The position numbers and the translations under genes are program-made. From contig NZ_CP019699.1 of the NCBI RefSeq assembly GCF_002005165.1, forward strand, positions 1,116,001-1,180,000: a stretch of DNA of 64,000 nt, written 5' to 3'. The notes under the pieces were generated by a model. It had not been told where the DNA came from. It made no database searches and saw only the letters and a list, made by a program, of their open reading frames with translations. Position 1 is the first letter of the stretch. Each line of letters opens with the position of its first letter. This DNA comes from Novibacillus thermophilus. GTDB lineage: Bacteria; Bacillota; Bacilli; Thermoactinomycetales; Novibacillaceae. Positions 47,437 through 56,710 of this stretch are shown piece by piece.

Positions 47437-48263
47437 CGGATGAAAAAGCTTTACAGTCACCGATCGTCTATGTCATTTCGGATTCCATTGGGGAGACGGC
47501 GGAATTCGTCGTTCGTGCCGCGGCCAGCCAATTTAACGGCGGCGATGTACAAGTTCGCCGTGTCCCTTACGTCGACAGTCAAGAAGCTATTGACGAAATT
47601 GTACAGGCAGCTCAAGAGGACGGAGCGATGATTGCCTTTACGATCGTCATACCGGAACTGCAACAGTACCTAATAGAACAAGCAGACGAACGAAATGTGC
47701 GTTACGTCGATATCATGGGGCCGATGCTCACGGCCTTGGAATCTGCCTACAACCGCCCTCCGAGGAGAGAACCGGGTCTTGTGCGCAAGCTCGACGAGGA
47801 TTACTTCCGCAGAGTGGAAGCGATAGAGTTTGCAGTCAAATACGACGACGGCCGCGACCCGCGCGGACTGTTGCATGCCGACGTCGTCCTCATCGGCGTT
47901 TCGCGCACGTCGAAGACGCCGCTCTCCATGTACTTGGCGCACAAACGACTGAAAGTGGCGAACGTTCCCCTCGTTCCAGAAGTGGAGCCGCCGGAAGAAC
48001 TTTTTCGCATTTCGCACAAAAAGATTATCGGGTTGACGATTGAAGCGTCACACTTGAACCGCATTCGCCGTGAGCGGTTGAAGGCCCTCGGTCTAACGTC
48101 TGACGCCAACTATGCGAGTGTCGAACGCATTCAGCACGAACTCGAATATTCTGATCGGGTGATGAAACGCCTCGGATGTACCGTCATCAATGTGTCGACA
48201 AAGGCCGTTGAGGAGACAGCCAACATGATTCTCGACCTGATTCGACAGGGGCGAACCCGTTAG
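47433..48263 (+). CDS. ppsR: pyruvate, phosphate dikinase regulatory protein
   Basis: Bifunctional ADP-dependent kinase/Pi-dependent phosphorylase of the DUF299 family (YqfL), which inactivates and reactivates pyruvate phosphate dikinase or PEP synthase by Thr phosphorylation. 276 aa. [18 protein letters not shown] opens the protein, and the P-loop is [17 protein letters not shown] at about residue 150. ATG at 47433 overlaps the ccpN stop. Pairing with ccpN suggests co-ordinated control of gluconeogenesis. Confidence 0.94.
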   Translation: MTDEKALQSPIVYVISDSIGETAEFVVRAAASQFNGGDVQVRRVPYVDSQEAIDEIVQAAQEDGAMIAFTIVIPELQQYLIEQADERNVRYVDIMGPMLTALESAYNRPPRREPGLVRKLDEDYFRRVEAIEFAVKYDDGRDPRGLLHADVVLIGVSRTSKTPLSMYLAHKRLKVANVPLVPEVEPPEELFRISHKKIIGLTIEASHLNRIRRERLKALGLTSDANYASVERIQHELEYSDRVMKRLGCTVINVSTKAVEETANMILDLIRQGRTR

Positions 48264-48353
48264 GCGTAAGCAAATGTCAGGGAAATAAGCAGGATTTTTT
48301 CGACCCGGTCGCGTATACTATAACAATGGTTTTAGTTTCCAACGGGGAGAGAG

Positions 48354-49358
48354 GTGATAGGGATTCGTCAAAGAACGGAGCAGTGGGAGCGTGAACATTT
48401 GTCCGAGTACGCCTGTCTCAGTTCCGAATCCCGTGGCCGCGACCGCCCGATCGAGCCGTGCCCGATTCGGACCGAATTTCAGCGGGATCGGGACCGCATC
48501 ATTCACTCTCGGGCGTTTAGGCGGTTGAAGCAAAAAACGCAAGTGTTCATTATACCGGAGGGGGACCACTACCGCACCCGTTTGACCCATACGCTAGAAG
48601 TGGCGCAAATTTCGCGCACTATTGCCAGAGGGCTGCGGCTGAATGAAGACTTGACAGAAGCGATTTGCATGGGTCACGACTTAGGGCACCCCCCTTTTGG
48701 ACACGCAGGAGAAGAAGTGCTGAACAACATTCACCCCGGGGGATTTCGTCACAATGAACAAAGTGTGCGGGTGGTTGAAAAACTGGAAGGCGGCACAGGG
48801 TTAAACTTAACGTGGGAAGTGCGTGACGGAATCCTCCACCACACGGGGAAGCACGATGCCAGCACGTTGGAAGGTCGGATCGTGAAAATTGCCGACCGAA
48901 TCGCCTATGTCAATCACGACATCGACGACGCCGTTCGCAGCGGCATCTTAAGCGGTGAAGACTTGCCAAAAGAGTGTATCTCCGTGCTTGGAGAAACGCA
49001 CGGTGCACGCATCCACACGTTGGTTTCAGACGTCATTTTAACGAGCGAGGGAACGGGGGAAATTCGACTATCGAAAGAAGTGAGCGAAGCGTTAAACGAA
49101 CTGCGGTCGTTTTTGTTTAAGAACGTGTACCTCGATTCTGAAGCTAAAAGAGACGAAAACAAAGCGAAAGAAATCGTGGCTTACGTCTACCGCTATTTTA
49201 CTACGAGACCGGAGCAGTTGCGACAATTTTACTCATATTATACCGAAGACCAACCTATTGAGGAAACGGTGAAAGACTTTGTCGCCGGGATGACGGACCG
49301 CTACTTAATCAACTTGTACCGTCAGTTGACACTGCCTAAGCCGTGGGCTTTCCTTTAA
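48354..49358 (+). CDS. dgt: deoxyguanosinetriphosphate triphosphohydrolase-like protein
   Basis: An HD-domain dNTP triphosphohydrolase of the Dgt type 2 group; 334 aa. HSRAFRRLKQKTQVF is the N-terminal signature. The HD metal site uses TRLTHTLEVAQISRTIAR, then CMGHDLGHPPFGHAGEEVLN. ADRIAYVNHDIDDAVRSG is the second conserved block. GTG at 48354 follows GGGGAGAGAG closely, so the start is less certain. B. subtilis lacks a gene here; several other Bacillales place dgt directly before dnaG. Confidence 0.92.
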   Translation: MIGIRQRTEQWEREHLSEYACLSSESRGRDRPIEPCPIRTEFQRDRDRIIHSRAFRRLKQKTQVFIIPEGDHYRTRLTHTLEVAQISRTIARGLRLNEDLTEAICMGHDLGHPPFGHAGEEVLNNIHPGGFRHNEQSVRVVEKLEGGTGLNLTWEVRDGILHHTGKHDASTLEGRIVKIADRIAYVNHDIDDAVRSGILSGEDLPKECISVLGETHGARIHTLVSDVILTSEGTGEIRLSKEVSEALNELRSFLFKNVYLDSEAKRDENKAKEIVAYVYRYFTTRPEQLRQFYSYYTEDQPIEETVKDFVAGMTDRYLINLYRQLTLPKPWAFL

Positions 49359-49533
49359 AAAAGCGCATGCCCATCCGGTATTTCCGACAAAATTCGCATA
49401 ATTAAAACATGTCTATTCTAGCAGGAAGTCGAAAGCTTTTGTAGAACATATTACTAGACCGTTTATGGGCAGGAATTTGACGAATTTTGCCGAATGAGTC
49501 TGATTCGTAAAAACGTTTGAGGGTGATCTCAGG

Positions 49534-51374
49534 ATGGCGGGGTTTATTCCCGACGAGATCGTCGAACGCATCCGGGATGAGTGCGACATCTTAGATTTGG
49601 CAGGTAGATACGTCCACTTGAAGAAAAAAGGGCGTTACTACTTCGGTTTGTGTCCCTTTCATTCGGAAAGGACCCCGTCTTTCTCGGTTGATCCGGAAAA
49701 ACAGATTTTTCACTGTTTCGGTTGTGGTGCTGGCGGGGACATCTATACGTTGAAGATGAATTTGGAAAATTTGACATTTGCCGAGGCAGTACGTGAGATA
49801 GCGAACGAGGTCGGCATTGCCATACCGGATCAAAACGAAGCAGAAGGAGATGTTTCGCACGCGAGGCGGAAAAAAAGCAAAATACTAGAAGCCCTTGACC
49901 TCGCAGCTAAGTTTTACCGCTACGTACTCCAGGAGAGTGTCTACGGAACGAAGGCTCGTGATTACGTTGCATCACGTGCCTTTTCTCCGAAAGTTCAAGA
50001 AGAGTTCCAACTCGGTTTTGCCCCTGGTTCGTGGGACAGTTTATGGCGCTTTTTAACGCGGCGCGGAATCGACGAGGCCGTTTTACAGGAAGCTGGTTTA
50101 GTGATGCCTAGACAAAACGGCCGCGGGTCCTACGATCGTTTTCGGCAACGGCTCATGTTTCCGATTCACGACACGCAAGGCAGGGTGATCGGTTTTGGGG
50201 GAAGAGTCATCGGAGAAGGGGAACCGAAGTACTTGAACAGCCCGGAAACACCTTTGTTCAACAAGAGCCGCACCCTTTTTAACTTACATCGTGCGAGAAA
50301 AGCGATCCGTCAAAAACAGGAAGTTGTGTTGTTTGAAGGGTATGTCGATGTCATTACCGCATGGCAGGCAGGCATTCACCATTGCGTAGCTTCGCTGGGG
50401 ACGTCGTTGACAGAAGAACAGGCGCTTCTCATTAGGCGTAACAGCGAAAATGTCATTATTTGTTTTGACGCGGACAGTGCAGGAGAAGATGCGGCCTTGA
50501 GGGGGTTGGATGTGCTCAAGAAACAAGGTTGTTCGGTAAAAGTCGCCCAGATGCCTTCAAACACAGATCCCGATGATTACATTCGGCAATACGGGGGGAG
50601 GCGTTTCGGCAAAACATTATGGCGGCAGCCATTCCGTTAACAGCATTTAAGCTGCGAAATCTCGAAAAAGGGGTCGATTTAAAAGACGAGGACCAGAAGT
50701 TAAAAATGGTGGAAAAAGCGCTGGAGATCATTACAGATCTGCCAACGGCAGTGGAACGGGATCACTACTTGCGGCAGCTTGCCCAAAACTACGATTTGTC
50801 CTTTGACGCCGTTAAAATCGAACAGCGGCGGATCTATTACCGGCGCAAAAAAAACAAACAACGAGGGGATAAACCTGGGGGGGAGTGGAATAATAGGAGA
50901 ATACCCAAACATATGGTCGCAGAACAAGAGTTGCAACCGGCACACTACAATGCCGAACGCCAATTGATCGCGCTCATGATGCGTGACGCCAATCTGGCTC
51001 AGCGGATTGAAAAGGAAGTTGGCAGTGCCTTCAACGTTGACAAGTACGCAGCGCTTGCAGCTTATCTATACGCTTATTACGCAGAAGGGAATCCAGCGGA
51101 TCCTGGACGATTTATCCGCTCTCTGCCTGACGAATCGCTAAAACAGACAGCCTCTCAGCTAGCGATGTCCGATGTGCGGGAAGATGTCCCTGAACACGAA
51201 ATTGACGATTACGTCAGACAAATTCGCATTTATCCGCTACTAATGGAAATCGAGGCAAAGCGGCGTCAAGTGAGATTAGCCGAACAAGCCGGAAACTCGG
51301 CGGAGGCTGTGAAAAACGCTCAAGACCTGATTCGTTTGGAGCAGGTGTTGAAACTAAGGAAGGAGGGAACTTAA
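49534..51374 (+). pseudogene. dnaG: DNA primase DnaG, apparent frameshift
   Basis: Replicative primase, 613 aa after correction. The zinc-binding domain reads CPFHSERTPSFSVDPEKQIFHCFGCGAGGD (two pieces of the CHC2 finger). The TOPRIM core shows LFEGYVDVITAWQAG and ICFDADSAGEDAA, and a C-terminal DnaB-interaction domain follows. The frame breaks at about residue 350. DPDDYIRQYGG is followed in the current frame by a short false tail to 50640. Adding one G to the run at 50593-50598 gives YGGEAFRQNIMAAAIPLTAFKLR and continues to 51374. As dnaG is essential, a base-calling error is the likeliest cause. ATG at 49534 is preceded by TTTGAGGGTGATCTCAGG. rpoD follows at once. Confidence 0.88.
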
Positions 51375-52484
51375 TTGGCAAACGATCAAAATACAGGGTC
51401 TGAAGGTGACATGTCCCTTGAGCAAGTGAAGGAACACTTACTCAATGTGGGTAAAAAGCGTGGAGCACTCACTTATAAAGAAGTGATGGATCAGCTCTCT
51501 CCCTTCGAACAGGATTCGGAACAAGTGGATGAGTTTTTTGAGTTTTTAAGTGAACAAGGCATAGACGTTACGAACGACGAAGACGACATCCTCAACCACC
51601 AAGCAGAGGACGAGGAAGATCTCCTGGACGATGACTTGAGTGTTCCGCCGGGGGTGAAAATTAACGATCCGGTCCGCATGTACTTGAAAGAAATTGGACG
51701 CGTCCCCCTCTTGACGGCGGAAGAAGAAATTGAATTGGCAAAACGCATCGAGCAGGGTGACGAAGAGGCCAAACGGCGTCTCGCTGAGGCTAATTTGCGA
51801 CTCGTCGTCAGTATCGCCAAACGATACGTCGGCCGTGGGATGTTGTTCCTCGACTTGATCCAAGAAGGGAACATGGGCTTGATCAAGGCCGTTGAAAAAT
51901 TCGATTACGATAAAGGGTTCAAATTCAGCACTTATGCGACGTGGTGGATCCGGCAGGCTATCACGCGGGCTATTGCCGATCAAGCGCGTACGATTCGCAT
52001 TCCCGTCCACATGGTTGAAACGATTAATAAATTGATTCGCGTATCCCGTCAGCTTCTGCAAGAGTTGGGGCGCGAGCCGACCCCTGAAGAAATTGCGGAA
52101 GAGATGGATCTGACGCCGGACAAAGTACGGGAGATCATCAAGATTGCCCAAGAACCGGTATCGCTGGAGACGCCCATCGGGGAAGAGGACGATTCACACC
52201 TCGGTGATTTCATCGAAGACCAGGATGTTTTGGCTCCGGCAGATGCAGCTGCTTATGAATTGCTGAAAGAGCAGTTAGAAGACGTGCTGGACACTTTGAC
52301 AGAACGTGAAGAGAATGTCCTTCGCTTGCGCTTTGGATTGGATGACGGGCGCACGCGTACACTGGAGGAAGTGGGCAAAGTATTCGGTGTGACGCGTGAG
52401 CGCATCCGCCAAATCGAAGCAAAGGCACTGCGTAAACTGCGTCACCCAAGTCGCAGTAAACGGTTGAAAGACTTTTTAGAATAA
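51375..52484 (+). CDS. rpoD: RNA polymerase primary sigma factor SigA
   Basis: Housekeeping sigma factor; 369 aa, close to B. subtilis SigA. Region 1.1 (about 10-65) is present, then region 1.2 ([22 protein letters not shown]). Region 2 ([20 protein letters not shown]) binds the -10 box, and region 4.2 ([23 protein letters not shown]) binds the -35 box. TTG at 51375 begins directly after the dnaG stop, with GGAAGGAGGG upstream inside dnaG, the classic macromolecular synthesis operon arrangement. Confidence 0.98.
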   Translation: MANDQNTGSEGDMSLEQVKEHLLNVGKKRGALTYKEVMDQLSPFEQDSEQVDEFFEFLSEQGIDVTNDEDDILNHQAEDEEDLLDDDLSVPPGVKINDPVRMYLKEIGRVPLLTAEEEIELAKRIEQGDEEAKRRLAEANLRLVVSIAKRYVGRGMLFLDLIQEGNMGLIKAVEKFDYDKGFKFSTYATWWIRQAITRAIADQARTIRIPVHMVETINKLIRVSRQLLQELGREPTPEEIAEEMDLTPDKVREIIKIAQEPVSLETPIGEEDDSHLGDFIEDQDVLAPADAAAYELLKEQLEDVLDTLTEREENVLRLRFGLDDGRTRTLEEVGKVFGVTRERIRQIEAKALRKLRHPSRSKRLKDFLE

Positions 52485-52492
52485 CGGCTTCC

Positions 52493-52530
52493 TAACGACA
52501 CTTGTATCACAAAGTGTCGTTAATTTTTTG
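52493..52530 (+). terminator. terminator of dnaG-rpoD
   Basis: TAACGACACTT (52493-52503) pairs perfectly with AAGTGTCGTTA (52512-52522), followed by ATTTTTTG. Confidence 0.9.
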
Positions 52531-52763
52531 TTAGAACGGAGTTTGGGACCGCTTTCTAAGCAAATTGTATCGCTTTTTTGTCACGCTTGCAAATGGAACG
52601 AGACGGAGTAAACGGAAGAAAAACGCCATATAGAGAGGAATCGTTGCCAAAATTGCGTATAATTCGTTGGAAGCGTTAACAGAAAATAGGTCACACCGCG
52701 AAGGAGTAACCCCGCTTTTTCTGTACATGCTAATAAAGGAATCTAAAAGTGGGGGTTTGCTCG

Positions 52764-54244
52764 ATGAAAAAGCGTTACTACTTGTCCCTCTCCGTTGGAG
52801 CGTTTTGTTTGTTTATGGCCATGGTAAGCCTCTGGCATCCGTCTGAACCAAAAGAAGAGCAAGAAAGTCAGTCGGCGATGGTGGATGTCGTAAGCGATAA
52901 GGAATATAGCGCAGTCACCTCTGAAGAAGAGCGCACCCATTACCGTATTGATGCGCGTTACGACGAGTCGTCCCGTTCTGTAGACGGCAAGTTGCACGTT
53001 CACATCCCGAATCACGATGCCCCAAAATGGGAGAAGGTGTATTTTCACCTGTTTCCGAACGCGTTTCGCGACTGGGCGTTCAACAAAGCCGCTGCACCTG
53101 AAACGGAAGGACACATCGAAGTGGATCACGTCCGTGTCAACGGCAAGGCCATCAAACCGAAAATCGAGAAGACGCTTATGACACTCGAGTTGCCGCAACC
53201 TCTCGCAAAGGGGAAAAAAGCAGAGGTAGAGATGGACTTCTCCGTTAAGCTCCCCACTGGAGCCATGCGCTTAAACCACGTGGACAACACGGCGTTTTTG
53301 GCCCAGTGGTACCCGATGTTGGCGGTTTACGACGATGACGGTTGGCACACGGATCCGTACACGACGATCGGCGATCCGTTTTACACTGATATGGCGGACT
53401 ACACAGTGTCCCTCAAGGTCCCCGCGGATACCGTGTCATTAGCAGTGCTGACGACCCTTTGAAGGGCTCATCTTCCACCGTTCGTTTGGCCCAACAGAAC
53501 GTCCGTGATTTTGCCGTTGTGATTACGAAAGACTACAAAGTCAAGAGGGGTAAAGTGGGGAATACGGACGTAAACGTCTGGTACCGACAGGAGATGGAGG
53601 ACGTCGTGGACGAGTTGTTGGCCGCAGCCCAAAAAGGCCTGCATTTTTTTAATGAGAAATTTGGCCCATACGCCTATCCCGAAGTGGATGTCGTGTTGGG
53701 GGAAAGCGGACATGGCATTGCCGGAATGGAGTACCCCGGTCTCGTGACGTCATTAGACCGCGTTTCCACTCGAGACGGCGAAGAGGCCGCCGTGAACGTC
53801 GTTGTTCACGAATTGGCGCACCAGTGGTGGTACGGAATGGTCGGAAACAATCAGGTGAAAGAACCGTGGCTGGACGAGGGGTTGACGACTTTCTCTGAAT
53901 CGCTGTACATGAGTGAAGTCGAAGGACGACCAGAGCAACCGTTGTTCAAGAAGGCAGTGATGAGCAGTGAACAAGTACACGCCAAAAAAGGGTTGACTGT
54001 CGTCCAACCGGTATACGCCTATCCGGAACAGCTGTACGCACTGATGGTGTACGTCCGCCCGGCTGCCATGTTGTGGGATTTGAGCGAACAAATCGGTTTG
54101 GAGAAAGTGGTGGACATCCTACACGCGTACTTTGACCAATACCGGGGCAAAACGGCGACGACGGAAGATTTTATGCGAGTCGCCAGTGAGGTGAGCGGCA
54201 AAGATCTAGAGCCGTTCTTCAATCAGTGGCTGTACTTTAAATGA
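52764..54244 (+). pseudogene. M1-family metallopeptidase, apparent frameshift
   Basis: A secreted or membrane-anchored zinc peptidase of family M1 (aminopeptidase N-like), 493 aa after correction. An N-terminal hydrophobic segment (about 6-27) is a signal peptide or anchor. The zinc site is VVHELAHQWWYGMVG (HExxH) with the third ligand in WLDEGLTTFSE, and GIAGMEYPGLV replaces the GxMEN exopeptidase loop. The frame breaks near residue 225. Adding one base around 53433-53436 (GTG to GTGG) gives PADTVVISSADDPLKGSSSTV and joins the two parts. ATG at 52764 follows GGGGGTTTG. The gap before it (52531-52763) shows only a TATAAT at 52658. Confidence 0.82.
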
Positions 54245-54296
54245 GACGTCCATCCGTTATAATAAAGGGGAACACGGTTTGAAAGGGAGAGGCGGC

Positions 54297-55049
54297 TTGC
54301 TGACATCCAAGCGTTTGCTGGAGACGGCGCACCGGGTACTGGAAAACGCGCCAGTAGCGGACATCGGAACAGACCACGCTTTGCTGCCCTGTTACTTAGT
54401 GGCGAACGACTTCGTTCCAACAGCTGTTGCAGTAGAAGTGAATGAAGGACCGTACCGAATGGCCCGCCGCCACGTAAAAAAGTACGGACTGGGTGGGCGA
54501 ATCAGCGTACGGCACGGCGACGGTTTAACAGTCGTCAAACCAGGTGAAGTGGCAACCGTTGTCGTAGCCGGAATGGGAGGGGCGCTGATCGCAGACATTT
54601 TGTCCCGCGGAAAGGACGTCCTGAAGCAGACTAAGCGCCTCGTGCTGCAGCCAAACAGTGTGGCACAAAAAGTGCGGCGGTGGATGATGGACGAGGGATG
54701 GCAGCTGACCGATGAAGAACTCGTATTCGAGAACGGTCATTTTTATGACATTTTGGTAGCAGAGCCGGGAAAGCCGACACTCCCTTACGTGGACGCTCAT
54801 TCCGATGCCCCGCTCTCCTTTTTGCTGGAGATCGGGCCGCTGCTCTGGCGGAGGAGACATCCGCTTCTGCGCCAAAAGTGTGAGAGAGAAATCGAGAAAT
54901 GGGAACGCATTTTGGATCAAATCCCGGAAGGTAGCGAAAGGCGTTCTGAAGTGGAGAACCGGATTCAAAATTGGAAGGAGCTGATCTTATGTTTGCCCAG
55001 GGCGAACACATCGTCCGCATCTTCGAACAGTTCGTCCCGCCACATTTAG
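54297..55049 (+). CDS. trmK: tRNA m1A22 methyltransferase
   Basis: TrmK (YqfN) methylates N1 of A22 in tRNA. About 250 aa. The Rossmann SAM site reads VADIGTDHALLPCYLV near the N-terminus. VVAGMGGALIADIL and LVLQPNSVAQKVRRWM are family marks, and a helical C-terminal domain follows. The start is TTG at 54297 behind GGGAGAGG; a TTG at 54279 would overlap that site. A TATAAT at 54258-54263 may be its -10 box. It overlaps yqfO by 61 bases. Confidence 0.92.
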   Translation: MLTSKRLLETAHRVLENAPVADIGTDHALLPCYLVANDFVPTAVAVEVNEGPYRMARRHVKKYGLGGRISVRHGDGLTVVKPGEVATVVVAGMGGALIADILSRGKDVLKQTKRLVLQPNSVAQKVRRWMMDEGWQLTDEELVFENGHFYDILVAEPGKPTLPYVDAHSDAPLSFLLEIGPLLWRRRHPLLRQKCEREIEKWERILDQIPEGSERRSEVENRIQNWKELILCLPRANTSSASSNSSSRHI

Positions 55050-56098
55050 CGGTAAAAGACGATCCCATCGGATTACAGGTGGGGACCCTGCGGAAAGAAA
55101 TAAAAAAAGTGATGCTCGCGTTAGACGTTACGCCGGAAGTCGTGGAGGAGGCGGTTCGTCAGCATGTCGACCTCATTATTGCCCACCATGCCGTCCTATT
55201 TCGTCCCGTTCGTTCCCTTCGCACCGATACGCTCAAAGGGCGTCTGTACGAAAAGCTGATCAAACACGACATCGCCGTCTACATCGCCCATACGAACTGG
55301 GACATCGCGCACGGCGGTGTGAATGACGTCATGGCTGAAGCTCTAGGCCTTAAAGAAAAGCGCGTGCTGTCACCGGTAAAGTTCCAGAAGCTGAAAAAGC
55401 TCGTCGTCTTTGTCCCGGAACAGTACCACGACCGCCTGCTTCAAGTGTTGGGAGAAGCTGGCGCCGGGTGGATCGGAAACTACAGTCACTGTACGTTCAA
55501 CCTGTCGGGGACAGGCACGTTTCAACCGATGGAAGGCTCCACTCCTTTTATCGGAAAACAGGGAACGTTGGAAAAAGTAAACGAGGTCCGCATTGAGACG
55601 GTAGTGACCGAAGATGACGAGCAAAACGTCATTGAAGCGATGCTGGAGGCACATCCGTACGAGGAAGTGGCGTACGATGTATACCCCCTCGATTTAAAAG
55701 GCGAAACGTACGGGCTGGGCCGCGTCGGCAAACTTGAACAAGCGGTGACACTCGGTGAGTTAGCCGAAAAGGTAAAACGGACATTTGAGCTGCCGGCACT
55801 GCGCGTTGTCGGCCATCCCGAGCGGAGTATTCGCCGTGTCGCCGTAATGGGAGGCATGGGTTCAAAATATTTAAAAGACGCTGTCAGGGAAAGGGCGGAC
55901 GTCTACATCACGGGAGATATTGACTTTCACACGGCACAGGACGCTCTGGCAGAGGGAATCGCCCTCATTGATCCGGGTCACCACGTCGAACACATCGCCC
56001 TTGAGCCGATGCAAAAGCGTTTGTCAGAAGCGATTGCGAAAACGAAAACAGTCGTTATCTTGTCGACAGTGAACACAAATCCGTTTCGTTACGTGTGA
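54989..56098 (+). CDS. yqfO: Nif3-like dinuclear metal protein YqfO
   Basis: A Nif3/DUF34 family protein, 369 aa, annotated in places as GTP cyclohydrolase I type 2 on limited evidence. The two Nif3 halves (about 1-130 and 240-369) supply metal ligands in LIIAHHAVLFRP, IAHTNWD and GDIDFHTAQDAL, and are split by a PII-like inserted domain (about 131-235), as in B. subtilis YqfO. ATG at 54989 follows AAGGAG inside trmK; the two genes overlap and are probably coupled. Confidence 0.93.
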   Translation: MFAQGEHIVRIFEQFVPPHLAVKDDPIGLQVGTLRKEIKKVMLALDVTPEVVEEAVRQHVDLIIAHHAVLFRPVRSLRTDTLKGRLYEKLIKHDIAVYIAHTNWDIAHGGVNDVMAEALGLKEKRVLSPVKFQKLKKLVVFVPEQYHDRLLQVLGEAGAGWIGNYSHCTFNLSGTGTFQPMEGSTPFIGKQGTLEKVNEVRIETVVTEDDEQNVIEAMLEAHPYEEVAYDVYPLDLKGETYGLGRVGKLEQAVTLGELAEKVKRTFELPALRVVGHPERSIRRVAVMGGMGSKYLKDAVRERADVYITGDIDFHTAQDALAEGIALIDPGHHVEHIALEPMQKRLSEAIAKTKTVVILSTVNTNPFRYV

Positions 56099-56134
56099 CT
56101 GTCAAAATGTGCGCGTAATCCCAACAAAATGGCC

Positions 56135-56163
56135 TTGTACGACAGAGGGGATCGTGGTATACT
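56135..56163 (+). promoter_or_regulatory. promoter of rnpB
   Basis: TTGTAC (56135-56140), 17 bases, TATACT (56158-56163). Initiation about seven bases later would fall just before the first helix of RNase P RNA. Confidence 0.75.
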
Positions 56164-56179
56164 CATAACTGCTGTTTTA

Positions 56180-56656
56180 GCGGGAAGTAAACCAGGTAAT
56201 CGCCGGCGGACATCCGCAAGGATCCGCGGGAGGAAAGTCCGAGCTCCACAGGGCAGGGTGCCGGTTAACAGCCGGTGGAGGCGACTCCAAGGAAAGTGCC
56301 ACAGAAACAAACCGCTTGAGTATTCACGCCAACGTGGAGACTCGATCGTTAGCCGGATGAGTTTCCGACAACCGAATGCTTGTGAATACTCAAGTAAGGG
56401 TGCAACGGTGCGGTAAGAGCGCACCAGCAGCATGGAGACATGCTGGCTAGGTAAACCCCACCTGGAGCAAGACCTAGTAGGGAATCAGCGACTTCTCGAG
56501 TCGCAGCTGTGGCCCGCAGCGATTCCGGGTAGGTCGCTTGAGCTTTGCAGCAATGCAAAAGCCTAGATAGATGATTACCACTCCACTTGCGGGAGCACGA
56601 AGGAAGTGCACGAGTACCGCTGGAGAACAGAACTCGGCTTACGGTTTACTTCCCGT
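56180..56656 (+). ncRNA. rnpB: RNase P RNA (type A-like)
   Basis: The catalytic RNA that trims the 5' ends of tRNAs. Helix P1 is visible as a perfect 13-base pairing of CGGGAAGTAAACC (56181-56193) with GGTTTACTTCCCG (56643-56655). The conserved GAGGAAAGTCCGAGCTCC (P3/P4 region, from 56231) and the 3' ACAGAACTCGGCTTACGG are present. GGAAAGTGCCACAGAAACA, GGTGCGGTAAGAGCGCACCAGC, GGTAAACCCCACCTGGAGCA and AGACCTAGTAGGGAA fit the ancestral type A structure. B. subtilis type B lacks the CGGTAAGAGCGCACC block. Length is about 477 bases. Confidence 0.92.
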
Positions 56657-56664
56657 AGCCAGGG

Positions 56665-56694
56665 AAAAAAGGCGGCGATGCAGCCGTCTTTTTT
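56665..56694. terminator. bidirectional terminator between rnpB and the minus-strand cassette
   Basis: AAAAAAGGCGGC (56665-56676), loop GATGCA, GCCGTCTTTTTT (56683-56694). It has an A-run on one side and a T-run on the other, so it can end rnpB on the plus strand and the serine hydrolase gene (ending at 56711) on the minus strand. Confidence 0.85.
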
Positions 56695-56710
56695 GAATCA
56701 AGGCGATTAA

